This document shows positions 51,982-60,562 of a stretch of DNA of 64,000 nt, in pieces. The stretch's first letter is position 1. Every line of letters begins with the position of its first letter. The translations under genes were made by a program, and so were the position numbers. The DNA is from Brevibacillus sp. JNUCC-41 (GTDB lineage: Bacteria > Bacillota > Bacilli > Bacillales > DSM-1321). The stretch lies in assembly GCF_014844095.1 (NCBI RefSeq), contig NZ_CP062163.1, positions 4,311,501-4,375,500 on the forward strand, in the 5' to 3' direction. A model generated the notes under the pieces. The model worked only from the letters and a program-made list of their open reading frames with translations. It was not told the origin of the DNA and ran no database searches.

Positions 51982-52098
51982 GCGATGAGCTAATTTGTGT
52001 AAGTCGTAGAACATGCTTTTAGCTAAACGTCGGGATGTGGCCTGACGGTTCTGCGCCACAAACGCATCAAAGACGCCTGCTGCGTGCAGGCGTCTTTT
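51982..52098 (+). ncRNA. Probable ~117-nt small RNA
   Basis: Between a good promoter and a strong terminator lies a GC-richer segment without an ORF. Long-range pairing is possible: GTAGAAC with GTTCTGC, enclosing ACGTC / GACGGT, and a GTGGC / GCCAC element. It is convergent with the tatA gene and its terminator ends at the tatA stop codon. No riboswitch family is recognised. Confidence 0.5.
52070..52098. terminator. Strong terminator, shared by the small RNA and tatA
   Basis: AAGACGCCTGC / GCAGGCGTCTT stem followed by T5; the stop of tatA (minus strand) lies at its right edge. Confidence 0.85.
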
Positions 52099-52305
52099 TC
52101 ATTTGATCGATTCTTTTTTTGCAGCTTGTACATCTTCCTTGAATTCCTCTTGTATTTCTTCTGTTATTCCTTTGGTTGCATCCTTAAACTCCCTTAGTGA
52201 GGTACCCACTGCCCGACCAATTTGAGGCAGCTTGTTCGGTCCAAAAACAATTAAAGCCAAAAGAAGGATTAAAATCAAACCGGGAAAACCAATGTTTGAA
52301 AGCAT
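52099..52305 (-). CDS. tatA: Twin-arginine translocase subunit TatA
   Basis: A 68-residue protein: an N-terminal membrane helix ([20 protein letters not shown] with the FGPxKLP hinge), an amphipathic helix ([18 protein letters not shown]) and an acidic/basic tail. This is the pore-forming TatA/E subunit that exports folded proteins with twin-arginine signals. GGAGTGA precedes the ATG. No tatC is adjacent, so it acts with TatC encoded elsewhere. Confidence 0.9.
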   Translation of the reverse strand: MLSNIGFPGLILILLLALIVFGPNKLPQIGRAVGTSLREFKDATKGITEEIQEEFKEDVQAAKKESIK

Positions 52306-52653
52306 AACTAGTCACTCCAATCAAGTCTGTTAGTTAATATTATAGACTCCTTCCATGTATTTGCAAATGTTATTTAGGATATACTATAAAGTTCAGCATC
52401 TGATGATCTTCGCAAGACAAACACTTTCAATTCCGTCCTTATTTTATCTTGCACATTCTATCAGAAAATATTAAATACCCAAGGATGCTATTTCTTAAAT
52501 AGATATCAATGAAAGTCGGGGACAGCATGGGAAATTAGAGTGCAGCCATTAATTTTGCCGTTTGGGCATGACTAATCCGCCTGCTTAATGTGTAACATGA
52601 AATTTTTTTGTTGTCTTGGAATGATTAAACTTGCAAGATTGAAGATATTTCGG
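52306..52653. other. Intergenic region upstream of tatA
   Basis: About 350 AT-rich bases. Includes GTCGGGGACAGCATGG near 52515, which resembles a dispersed-repeat fragment. No gene is seen. Confidence 0.4.
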
Positions 52654-52665
52654 TATTATAACTAT

Positions 52666-52895
52666 ACAAGCTGCGTTGTTCGTAATGATAATTAAGTTTT
52701 AACCTTTAAGCTGTAATAGGGAGTTTTATATCGAGACAGGAATGTTATGCCTCGTCACTGACTTGGACAACAGGATCGTTTCTGCAAACACCCACTTTGA
52801 GGAGTGGTGGTTTAAAACTTTCTTACTTGAATACGGCAATTGCGGCTTACTACTTTTATAATTAGAAACCAGTTCCGATAAGGGACTGGTTTTTT
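52666..52895 (+). ncRNA. Probable structured non-coding RNA, ~230 nt
   Basis: TTGCAA, a 17-base spacer and TATTAT (52631-52659) form a good promoter, and AAACCAGTtCC / GGACTGGTTT plus T6 (52866-52895) a terminator. Between them no ORF exists but several stems do: CGAG / CTCG around 52733-52755, CACT-TTGAGG-AGTG near 52793-52806, and GAGTTTTA with TAAAACTT enclosing them. Size and extended hairpin shape are 6S-like, but I cannot confirm that identity. Confidence 0.5.
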
Positions 52896-53083
52896 GTTGT
52901 TCTTACTTATTTTCGGAACTTTGTATATATCGATAGCATCAGAAAACATTTTAAGATATTTATGAAAAATATATGAAACTTTTTATTGAAATATCAGATA
53001 ATTAGCATTTATAATAATAATTAGATAACACAGTTCACTATTTGTATAAAATGATGGTGAGTTGATATTTTTTTAAAGGATTA

Positions 53084-53097
53084 CGTAAGCGCTGTCA
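53084..53097. promoter_or_regulatory. Candidate cre (CcpA) site
   Basis: CGTAAGCGCTGTCA matches the cre consensus TGWAANCGNTNWCA with one mismatch, 44 bases upstream of the transporter start. It predicts glucose repression. Confidence 0.5.
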
Positions 53098-53140
53098 TTT
53101 TGATGGAAGTACTGGCGTCACCTGGAGAGGAGAAAATTTT

Positions 53141-54508
53141 ATGGCTAAAATTAATACGAGCGAGGTAATTAGCAACAGTAAGTTCAATCGATTTCATTTT
53201 GGATTGCTGGCATGGTGTTTTATCATTATCCTTTTTGATGGCTATGACCTCGTCGTTTACGGTACGGTTGTCCCGGTATTGACGGAGGAGTGGAACCTTA
53301 CTTCCGTGGAAGCGGGGGCCATGGGGAGCTATGGACTATTTGGAATGATGTTCGGGGCCATTTTCTTTGGTACATTAGCAGATCGGATTGGCAGAAAAAA
53401 TGTAATCGCTATTTCACTGATTTTATTTAGTTTATTTACACTATTATGTGGATTCGCGAACACGCCTACCATGTTTTCGACTTTCCGATTTTTAGCCGGA
53501 TTAGGGCTAGGGGGAATCATGCCGAACGTCATTGCCTTATTGACGGATTATGCACCGAAAACGATGCGGAGCATGGTCGTTTCAATCGTTTTGTGCGGTT
53601 ACTCATTCGGAGGGATGCTTGCCCCGATACTGGGTATCTTGCTTATGCCTTCACTAGGCTGGGAATCAATATTCTGGTTTGCAGGTATACCATTGTTATT
53701 TTTACCCTTCATGATGAAGCGTTTACCAGAGGCTTCGACGCATCTGATCAGAATTGGCAAAAAAGAAGAATTGATCAGGGTATTATCCAAGGTCAGTCCG
53801 GAGAGTAAATTCGACATCAAGGATGAAATGGTGGAAGTGAAAAAAACAGATGCGAATATGCCGATTGTTGGATTATTCAAGGATTCCCGTGCATTAAGCA
53901 CACTGATGTTCTGGATTGCCTTTTTCATGTGCCTATTGATGGTATATGGATTGAATACATGGTTACCAAAGTTAATGATCGAGGCAGGCTATGCGCTGAA
54001 TTCAAGCTTAGGTTTCTTGATCGTTCTTCAAGGGGGCGCTATCGTAGGCACACTTATCATCGCTAAACTTTGTGATCGCTATGGATCCAAGAAAATGCTT
54101 GTGCCGATGTATGCGCTTGGGGCAGTCAGTTTGACCCTATTGGGAATGGGCGGAAGCTCCTTTGTAATTTACACTTTGGTAGCGGTTGCAGGAGCCTGTA
54201 CCATTGGTGCCCAAAATCTTGTACAAGCCTATGTTTCCCAGTACTATCCACCCAATATTAGATCTACGGCATTAGGGGTTGCATCTGGAATCGGAAGGAT
54301 CGGCGGTATGCTCGGACCAATCCTCGGCGGATTCCTATTATCCATCTCGCTGCCCATCCAACTGAATTTCATCGCCTTCGCTATTCCGGGTCTCATTGCA
54401 GCGGTTGCGTTATCATTCGTTCCAGTAAAAATGGCTTATTATAAACATGATCATCTGGAACCAGCTGAAGAAATGGTGGAAGAGTCCAATAAAATGAACG
54501 TCTTGTAA
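53141..54508 (+). CDS. MFS transporter, AAHS (aromatic acid:H+ symporter) type
   Basis: A 455-residue, 12-helix transporter. Helix 1 carries FDGYDLVVYGTVVP, and the loops GTLADRIGRKNVI and AKLCDRYGSKKM are the MFS A-motifs; the overall pattern is that of benzoate/4-hydroxybenzoate/protocatechuate uptake carriers (PcaK/BenK type). GGAGAGGAG precedes the ATG. It is monocistronic with a cre-like site upstream, so probably catabolite-controlled. It is distinct in sequence from the AAHS protein at 23018. Confidence 0.85.
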   Translation: MAKINTSEVISNSKFNRFHFGLLAWCFIIILFDGYDLVVYGTVVPVLTEEWNLTSVEAGAMGSYGLFGMMFGAIFFGTLADRIGRKNVIAISLILFSLFTLLCGFANTPTMFSTFRFLAGLGLGGIMPNVIALLTDYAPKTMRSMVVSIVLCGYSFGGMLAPILGILLMPSLGWESIFWFAGIPLLFLPFMMKRLPEASTHLIRIGKKEELIRVLSKVSPESKFDIKDEMVEVKKTDANMPIVGLFKDSRALSTLMFWIAFFMCLLMVYGLNTWLPKLMIEAGYALNSSLGFLIVLQGGAIVGTLIIAKLCDRYGSKKMLVPMYALGAVSLTLLGMGGSSFVIYTLVAVAGACTIGAQNLVQAYVSQYYPPNIRSTALGVASGIGRIGGMLGPILGGFLLSISLPIQLNFIAFAIPGLIAAVALSFVPVKMAYYKHDHLEPAEEMVEESNKMNVL

Positions 54509-54514
54509 AATTAA

Positions 54515-54575
54515 ATGCATGAAATGCAGTGCAGGGATACCTCCCTCCGCAGTCATTTCATGCATATTTGTTTTA
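54515..54575 (+). terminator. Terminator of the AAHS gene
   Basis: A perfect 12-bp stem ATGCATGAAATG / CATTTCATGCAT with a 27-base inner region and T-rich tail. Confidence 0.6.
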
Positions 54576-54811
54576 TTGTCCTATTTTGACGAAGTAATGG
54601 TTCTATATGAAAATTGAAAAGAATAAGCGGAAAGGTTTCTGGATGGCTTGTCCTATTCTTGAGAAAAGTTGCTTAAATGTTCATAATTTCGTAATTCAAG
54701 TCACTCTTAAGGGTAAGAATAAATGTTAGAATGATGGTACGGATAATTAATTCCTCCTTAAAATGGAGCGAACTAGAAAAAATAATCTCATCTTTTGTGA
54801 GGAGTCTTACT

Positions 54812-55000
54812 TTGAAAATTTTAAAACATGTAATTTTTTGGTTAAGCATTATAGGGACATTATTCTCTATGATTTATTTCTTTGTAGCGGACATTCCGTT
54901 ATATGTTAAATTATTAGGCGGAGCCATCATCCTTTACCTTGCTTATGATCTTATAACAGAATCAAGGAAAAGAAAGCGTAAAGAAGCCTTGGAAGCTTAA
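54812..55000 (+). CDS. Small membrane protein, 62 aa
   Basis: The TTG at 54812 is preferred, with GAGGAG 7 bases upstream; ATGs at 54731/54734 have no ribosome binding site. Two hydrophobic segments (FWLSIIGTLFSMIYFFVAD and LGGAIILYLAYDLI) are followed by a Lys/Arg-rich tail (TESRKRKRKEALEA). Function unknown. A terminator follows 18 bases later. Confidence 0.65.
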   Translation: MKILKHVIFWLSIIGTLFSMIYFFVADIPLYVKLLGGAIILYLAYDLITESRKRKRKEALEA

Positions 55001-55017
55001 TCCTTATATTCGTTAAA

Positions 55018-55045
55018 AGCCCTCTTTGAAAAGAGGGCTCATTTG
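55018..55045 (+). terminator. Rho-independent terminator
   Basis: AGCCCTCTT / AAGAGGGCT with a 4-base loop. Confidence 0.75.
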
Positions 55046-55137
55046 TTTAAAAAAGGGGTTTGGAATGGTCACATTTCGAATCCCTTTCACGATTTTATCG
55101 AGGGAATTATCACTCGGATTTTATAATAAGATTTGAA

Positions 55138-55250
55138 CGGCGTTTTCCTCTCCAGGCACTCGCTTTCCGCGGGCGGTCTGCCCATTGGCGCTGCTTGCGA
55201 CTGTGGGTGGACCCCTTTCCCCGCAAGGAGTATTGAACGCATATTCCGAT
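55138..55250 (-). repeat. Degenerate copy of the GC-rich palindromic repeat
   Basis: CTCTCCAGGCACTCGCTTTC and CGCGGGCGG match, in reverse orientation and with differences, the right part of the repeat at 61671-61798. The rest is eroded. It stands out by GC content in an AT-rich region. Confidence 0.6.
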
Positions 55251-55388
55251 CAACTGGAATGTTTTTTTAGAAAAAAATGTGGACAAACTGGCGTGTCTTC
55301 GAGTTTGCCTCCAGTCTGAGCTCTCTTTAATAAGAGGGGGGGAAGCCAATATTTCGGAAATTTTGTACGCTTAGGAAATTTAAATCTA

Positions 55389-55428
55389 AAAAAGCCGATA
55401 TCCTTCAAAGGAATCGACTTTTTTTAAT
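55389..55428. terminator. Terminator of the ABC transporter operon
   Basis: AAAAAGCCGATatCCTT / AAGGaATCGaCTTTTT, bidirectional, downstream of the permease gene. Confidence 0.65.
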
Positions 55429-55500
55429 TACAAATACTAAAAATGCAAACAGTATTACAAATATTATTACTTTCATGTATATTCACCTCAAAATAAGAAG

Positions 55501-56151
55501 CTATAAGTTTTTCTTTGAAAAGATTTTGATTGATATAATCATTGAAATTAAGATAATAAATATAGATATCATAAAAGGCATCCAAACCATTACTGTTTGA
55601 GGTAGTGGCAAGTGAAAATTGATATTAAAATTCATCGATTGATACCATTCAATAATAGTAGGTAGTATAAATGGAGTTAAAAATATCAAAATAAAAAAGA
55701 TATACTTTGTTTTTTCATAGCCAAATTTAGTTTGAATAGGTATTAATATTCCGAAAAAAATAGAAATGATCAAAAGAGCTATCCCTATACTATAAATATT
55801 TAATCTTGCTAGCCCTGTAGAAGAACCAATTGCTCCTGCAAGGTTAAATAAAAGGAAACACCCAATAAAAATCACAAGAACAAATAGATATTTTGCTTTA
55901 ATGACACCATTACGAGTATGTGGGGTTGTACAAAGAAGTGCTGATCCCACATATTTATCCTCTTGCATCGAAACCATATTAAACAAAATATATTCCGTAA
56001 ATAAAACGGTAATAAGAAAACTTGTAAAGCTACCGTTATCAAATCCTAACTTTGAATAAATAATTATGGGTCCAATAACTGCAAAAATAACCATAAATAA
56101 TAGATATTTTTTGGCTAGAATGAAATCCTTTTTGACAAGATGAAATAGCAT
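55501..56151 (-). CDS. ABC-2 type transporter permease
   Basis: A 216-residue protein with six membrane helices, of the short ABC-2 permease type (ABC2_membrane_5-like). ATG at 56151 follows AAGGAG; the upstream frame start overlaps that site. LVKKDFILAKKYLLFMVIFA and a cytoplasmic loop CTTPHTRNGVIKAKY are typical. With the ATPase gene (overlapping stop) it forms an exporter, probably of an antimicrobial or lipid-like compound. Confidence 0.8.
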   Translation of the reverse strand: MLFHLVKKDFILAKKYLLFMVIFAVIGPIIIYSKLGFDNGSFTSFLITVLFTEYILFNMVSMQEDKYVGSALLCTTPHTRNGVIKAKYLFVLVIFIGCFLLFNLAGAIGSSTGLARLNIYSIGIALLIISIFFGILIPIQTKFGYEKTKYIFFILIFLTPFILPTIIEWYQSMNFNINFHLPLPQTVMVWMPFMISIFIILISMIISIKIFSKKNL

Positions 56152-56156
56152 TTTTA

Positions 56157-57011
56157 TCACTCCTTTACATAGGCTAACATTATATTTTCAATGGAAGGCC
56201 TCTCTATTAGACAATCGTTCATTTGTTCACGTACTACCTCTAATTTGTCGGTAATTCCTTCGAAGCCAACTGCTGTTTGACGCAAACTTAAAAATAATCT
56301 TCTTGTATGTTCATTGATTAAACTATTATCTCCTTTGACCAAAGCATGCCTATCCAGTAGGTCATCTTTACTTTCGTTGAATATGATTCTGCCTTTATCA
56401 ATCAATATAAGCATGTCAGCTACTTTATCCAAATCAGAAGTTATATGAGTAGAAAAGAATACACTTTTTCCATCCTCTTCCATGAAGTCTAAAAGTATCT
56501 CCATTAACTCATTACGAATTAATGGGTCAAGACCACTTGTTGGCTCATCCATTATCAATAAATCAGCATGATGAGAAAGAGCTAATGTAATGGCAAATTT
56601 CATTCGCATACCTTTCGATAAGGTTGCAATTTTTTGGTTTAATTTCAAATTAAATCGATTGATATACTTTAAAAAAACAGATTCATCCCAGTTCGTATAT
56701 GCAGGAGCAATTATACTTTTCATTTCTTTCAATGTCATATCTTCATAAAAATAGCCTTCATCTAAAACAACCCCGATACGATTCTTTACTATGTACTCAT
56801 TTTTTTCTATTTCTTTGCCAAAAAACTTAATGCTACCTTCGTCCCTTGGATAAAGTCCAAGTATAGTTTTTATAGTTGTTGTTTTTCCGGAACCATTAAT
56901 TCCGATAAATCCAGTTATACAACCTTCGTTTAATAAAAATTCAACGTTATCTAAGCTGAAAGTATCTAACTCTTTCTTTAAGTTTTTCACATCTAAAACA
57001 GCTGTCATCAC
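56157..57011 (-). CDS. ABC transporter ATP-binding protein
   Basis: A 284-residue ATPase. Walker A GINGSGKTTTIKT, signature LSKGMRMKFA, Walker B LLIMDEPTSGLD, and the switch His in FFSTHITSDL are all present. The start overlaps the GntR stop. Middle gene of the GntR-ATPase-permease operon. It resembles YtrB/YhcG-type exporters that respond to cell-wall-active compounds; the substrate is not known. Confidence 0.88.
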   Translation of the reverse strand: MMTAVLDVKNLKKELDTFSLDNVEFLLNEGCITGFIGINGSGKTTTIKTILGLYPRDEGSIKFFGKEIEKNEYIVKNRIGVVLDEGYFYEDMTLKEMKSIIAPAYTNWDESVFLKYINRFNLKLNQKIATLSKGMRMKFAITLALSHHADLLIMDEPTSGLDPLIRNELMEILLDFMEEDGKSVFFSTHITSDLDKVADMLILIDKGRIIFNESKDDLLDRHALVKGDNSLINEHTRRLFLSLRQTAVGFEGITDKLEVVREQMNDCLIERPSIENIMLAYVKE

Positions 57012-57388
57012 TCATCATCCTCTTCAAAAATGATATCCATCATTAAATAAAGTTCTTGTTTATTTATTCCTAGAGTTTTAGCCATTTGCCATGCCTCTGA
57101 GAGCTTTTTTTCAATCATGCGCCTTTTAGATTCCGACAACATCTCTAAGTTGTCGGATGCTACAAATGAACCCTTTCCAACGGTTGTTACAATAAATCCT
57201 TCCTTTTCTAATTCGTCATATACTCTTTTTGTTGTAAGAACACTAACATGTAAATCATTTGCTAATGAACGAATGGACGGAAGTTTTTCACCTTCTTTTA
57301 ATTCCTGACGGAGAATTCCACCTTTGATTTGATCCTTTATTTGTTGATATAACGGATGTTCGGAACCATTTTTAATAATTATTTTCAT
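57008..57388 (-). CDS. GntR-family regulator (YtrA/YhcF-type)
   Basis: A 126-residue short GntR protein: the winged helix (PLYQQIKDQIKGGILRQEL, EGEKLPSIRSLANDLHVSVL, RVYDELEKEGFIVTTVGKGS) followed by a short helical C-terminal segment. Start at 57388 has GAGGG upstream. These small regulators autorepress operons of ABC exporters, as here, and are relieved by the cell-wall-active compound. A 7-7-7 inverted repeat lies just upstream. Confidence 0.85.
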   Translation of the reverse strand: MKIIIKNGSEHPLYQQIKDQIKGGILRQELKEGEKLPSIRSLANDLHVSVLTTKRVYDELEKEGFIVTTVGKGSFVASDNLEMLSESKRRMIEKKLSEAWQMAKTLGINKQELYLMMDIIFEEDDE

Positions 57389-57407
57389 AGAAACCCTCTT
57401 TTTCAAC

Positions 57408-57428
57408 TGTATATTTCATTGATATACA
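57408..57428. promoter_or_regulatory. Operator upstream of the GntR operon
   Basis: A perfect inverted repeat TGTATAT-7-ATATACA 20 bases before the gntR start, within a run of GTATA elements. Confidence 0.6.
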
Positions 57429-57618
57429 CTATATACATAATATACAATCATTACAAGTTAATTTCAATTATCAAGAAAAAATAATTTCTTAAGATTAATC
57501 CAATAATTGTAAAGGGCGACCGTTTTTAATGGCATTCCCAAAATCAAAGTAACAATTTTGATATCTAATACCGTTTTTGGTGCTAATAAAGGGTTATATA
57601 AACTATTGCAAGTGATGA

Positions 57619-58013
57619 ATGATGATATTTGATTATGCACGTGTAAGTAAGAAGGAACAAAACTTGGATATGAAGGTTGATGCTCTTACAAAGTTTGAGG
57701 TAGAAAAACTTTATAAAAAAATTGATGAAAGTTTTTCTTTCGTACAATGGCAAAAATTGCAGAATAAGAACGAGAGCAAGCCAGAGGAAGGAATGGTGGC
57801 AGACCATCGAAGAAAAAGGACAAAGTTGAAATGGCAATAAAAATGAATAAAGAGTCAATAAATTATTTAATGATAAAAAACAAAAAAAGCAAATTGTTGG
57901 ACGTTCTGAATCAAGTGAATCTAGACGGACAATGCACCATGAATGATAATTATGTCTTTCAGGAGCAACTCAAAAGTGAAACGAAAGGGCTTCCAGTTTC
58001 CAAAAAGGAATGA
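57619..58013 (+). pseudogene. Decayed serine recombinase (resolvase)
   Basis: FDYARVSKKEQNLDMKVDAL matches the N-terminus of Tn3-type resolvases (the Y-A-R-V-S motif with its Ser nucleophile). An internal deletion and a frame change lead to RPSKKKDKVEMAIKMNKES, the start of the resolvase HTH domain. No intact catalytic domain remains. It is a fossil of a transposon or resolvase gene. Confidence 0.65.
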
Positions 58014-58547
58014 CTTTAAGCACCCTCATGTTTTTGTTCGTAATATATGGCTTGAGTAGATGGCTTCCAAAGATCATGGGAGGGTGGGATATGAATTAGG
58101 TTCAAACCTGACATTCTTAGTAGTATTGAACCTTGGAGCAGTTTTTGGAGCAATTGTTGGAGGGAAGCTTGCAGACAGATATGGTTCCAAGGGGATTCTG
58201 GTAACTTTTTTGGTCATTGGATTCATCACCCTCACGATGCCGAGTTTCAAGCCAAGCATGATCATGCTTTATATACTGATTTCCATTCAAATCGTCACGA
58301 ATGCATATGTATCCCATTATTATCCGAATGAAATCCGTTCTACAGGAGCCGGCTGGGCATTGGGCATCGGCAGAATTGGCGGAATACTTGCTCCTACTTT
58401 CTGCGGGATCCTGCTTGATATGAGCTTGTCATTGGTCAATTTTTTAGCTTTTGCCATACCATGCATCATGCAGCAGCGGCGATTTGGTTCATTCAGGATA
58501 ATTTCAGCAACATGACTGCAATCAGGCAGGAAAAGAAAATGATATAA
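58012..58547 (+). pseudogene. MFS transporter C-terminal half, decayed
   Basis: Fragments STLMFLFVIYGLSRWLPKIM, then after a frame change YELGSNLTFLVVLNLGAVFG, GKLADRYGSKGILVTF, YVSHYYPNEIRSTGAGWALG and the end FIQDNFSNMTAIRQEKKMI (58547) align along the second half of the AAHS transporter at 53141. N-terminal half missing, at least two frameshifts. Confidence 0.72.
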
Positions 58548-58781
58548 CGTACTCCAATGCTGAATCACTGCAAGTGGAGAATTTGGTAATAGAAATTGCT
58601 CATTTCGTAAAGAGTGTTGTTTTTAAAAATGGCTGTTTTCTAAAAGATTGTTGCTTTCAGGAAGAAAAATAACCCCGTTATATCCATCTACTAGGCAGTT
58701 TAATGGAATAGAGATATTTGTTCACCTATTGAGAGAGAATACCTTATCTAAAAATGTTGTTTTTTAGGATTCGCATTTACA

Positions 58782-58787
58782 TATAAT
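58782..58787 (+). promoter_or_regulatory. -10 box of the T-box transcript
   Basis: A consensus TATAAT; the -35 region is T-rich and weak. Predicted start near 58794. Confidence 0.5.
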
Positions 58788-58793
58788 GTTAAT

Positions 58794-59092
58794 ATGGGTA
58801 TTATAGATTTAATAACAATTGCGATGAAGAGAAGAGTAGATAAGATCAATTCTTTATAGAGAGCTCCGTTTGGTGGGAAGGAGCAAGAATGATTTATTGA
58901 ACCAAGACTCTGAGTGTCATATTGGAACCCTATTGGGGGGGATGGTGTGACGGGAGCTCCCGTTACAGAGCTAAGGTATAGAATTATTGTACCTGATAAG
59001 ATTAGTATGGCGACATATTAATAAAATGGGGTGGCACCACGATTATAAATCTCGTCCCCAAGACACAGGTCTTGGGGGTGGGATTTTTTTGT
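58794..59092 (+). ncRNA. T-box riboswitch (tRNA-sensing leader)
   Basis: All main elements are visible. Stem I begins with GCGATGAAGAGAAGAGTAGAT (AGTA loop-E strand), its distal arm is AGAGAGCTCC...TTGGTGGGAAGGAGC, and the specifier loop is TTGAACCAAG. The T-box core TGGGGTGGCACCACGA lies at 59027-59042, followed by the terminator CCCCAAGAC / GTCTTGGGG with T7. The specifier reads ACC (Thr) or CCA (Pro) depending on register; ACC is favoured because specifiers usually end in C. Uncharged cognate tRNA would stabilise the antiterminator and turn on the MFS exporter downstream. Confidence 0.88.
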
Positions 59093-59184
59093 TTTGTATA
59101 TTGGTTATTGAAATACACTAAAAAAGAAATATTTTATTCCTACAAGTAGAATTTTTACTTGATAATGAGAGGAGAGAGGAAAGA

Positions 59185-60438
59185 ATGGTTTTGATAAAAA
59201 ATTTATCTTCTTGGAAATATCCATCCATATTATTAATTGGAATCGGAGTTTCAAATGTTGGCGAATGGATTTATTTTATAGCTCTTAATTTAATCGTTTT
59301 GGATATGACCAACTCACCCCTTGCTGTATCAGGACTTTATATCATTAAACCCTTGGCTTCACTAGTTACGAATTTTTGGTCCGGGAGTATGATTGATCGA
59401 ATAAACAAACGAAAACTTATGGTTTTTCTTGATGTATTCCGAGCTGTATTTATAGCTTTTTTACCCTTTATGACATCCATTTCTCTAATTTATATAGTTG
59501 TATTTATTATAAATATGGCGAGTTCTATGTTTGGTCCAACTTCAATGATTTATATAACAAAATTAATTCCTCAAGAAAAAAGAAAACAATTTAATTCCCT
59601 ACATAGCCTTGTTACATCCGGAGCATTTTTAATTGGACCAGCAGTTGCAGGGTTATTATTTTTTATTGGTACGCCGATATTTGCAATTTATATAAATGCA
59701 ATAGCATTATTTATATCAGGAATGATTACGCTAATAATGCCTAATATAGAAAAACAAACAGTTGCTTCATCAACGAATAATAGGCTATCGATTGCAATAA
59801 TAAAAAATGATTGGAATTCTGTCGTTGAATTTAGTCGCCGATCTCGTTACATAATGTTGATATACTTTTTGTTTAGTTGTGTAATGGTAGTAATGGCGAG
59901 TGCCGTAGATTCCCTTGAAGCTGCTTTTGCCAAAGAGGTTTTATTTTTGTCAGACAGTAAATATGGTCTATTGGTCACAATAGCAGGAGCTGGAATTATA
60001 GTTGGATCTATAATTAATTCCTTACTAGTAAAAAAACTGGAAACATCAATTTTAATTGGTTTGGGGACTGTTTTAGTCTCATCTGGATATATTATATATG
60101 CCTTTTCAAATTCTTTTACCGTTGCAGCAGTAGGTTTTTTTATTCTAGCTTTTTTTATCGCCTATGCTAATACAGGCTTTCTTACATTTTATCAAAACAA
60201 TATACCAGTTGATGTTATGGGACGTATTGGGAGTGTCTATAGCTTGATACAAGCGATTTTAGTTATAACAATAACTAGCATTATGGGAGTGGCAGCTCAG
60301 ATTACTTCAATTGAGACAGTTGTGATTTTAGGTGTTTTAATAATGATGATATTATCCATAGCCTTGTGTATATTTACCTTAATACCCGCAAATAAAAAAT
60401 TCTATAAAGGTGAAACTGATGGAACTATTGGTCTTTAA
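59185..60438 (+). CDS. MFS exporter (DHA3-type)
   Basis: A 417-residue, 12-helix transporter of the DHA3/MFS_3 type. MSGSMIDRINKRKLMVFLD carries the loop 2-3 motif, and a long helix-rich pattern fits macrolide/enterobactin-like efflux carriers. GGAGAGAGG precedes the ATG. It is the only gene after the T-box leader, so its expression is tied to aminoacylation of one tRNA. The substrate is unknown; export of an aminoacyl-tRNA synthetase inhibitor or of an amino acid/peptide are both conceivable. Confidence 0.78.
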   Translation: MVLIKNLSSWKYPSILLIGIGVSNVGEWIYFIALNLIVLDMTNSPLAVSGLYIIKPLASLVTNFWSGSMIDRINKRKLMVFLDVFRAVFIAFLPFMTSISLIYIVVFIINMASSMFGPTSMIYITKLIPQEKRKQFNSLHSLVTSGAFLIGPAVAGLLFFIGTPIFAIYINAIALFISGMITLIMPNIEKQTVASSTNNRLSIAIIKNDWNSVVEFSRRSRYIMLIYFLFSCVMVVMASAVDSLEAAFAKEVLFLSDSKYGLLVTIAGAGIIVGSIINSLLVKKLETSILIGLGTVLVSSGYIIYAFSNSFTVAAVGFFILAFFIAYANTGFLTFYQNNIPVDVMGRIGSVYSLIQAILVITITSIMGVAAQITSIETVVILGVLIMMILSIALCIFTLIPANKKFYKGETDGTIGL

Positions 60439-60505
60439 CCCGAGACTAATGGTGCTATTCTTCTAGCAATAATCTGGGCCTTAATACCGAATAACTTAAA
60501 TTATA

Positions 60506-60538
60506 ACGCTTAGAGTAAATATGCTCTGAGCGTTTTTT
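60506..60538 (+). terminator. Rho-independent terminator
   Basis: AACGCTtAGAG / CTCTgAGCGTT with T7, after the MFS exporter gene. Confidence 0.8.
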
Positions 60539-60562
60539 TGTACACCAAATTACCAAAGCCGG

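Noticed and set aside
52666-52895. Firm naming as 6S RNA
   Set aside because: Only size and general shape fit; I cannot recall or verify a sequence match.
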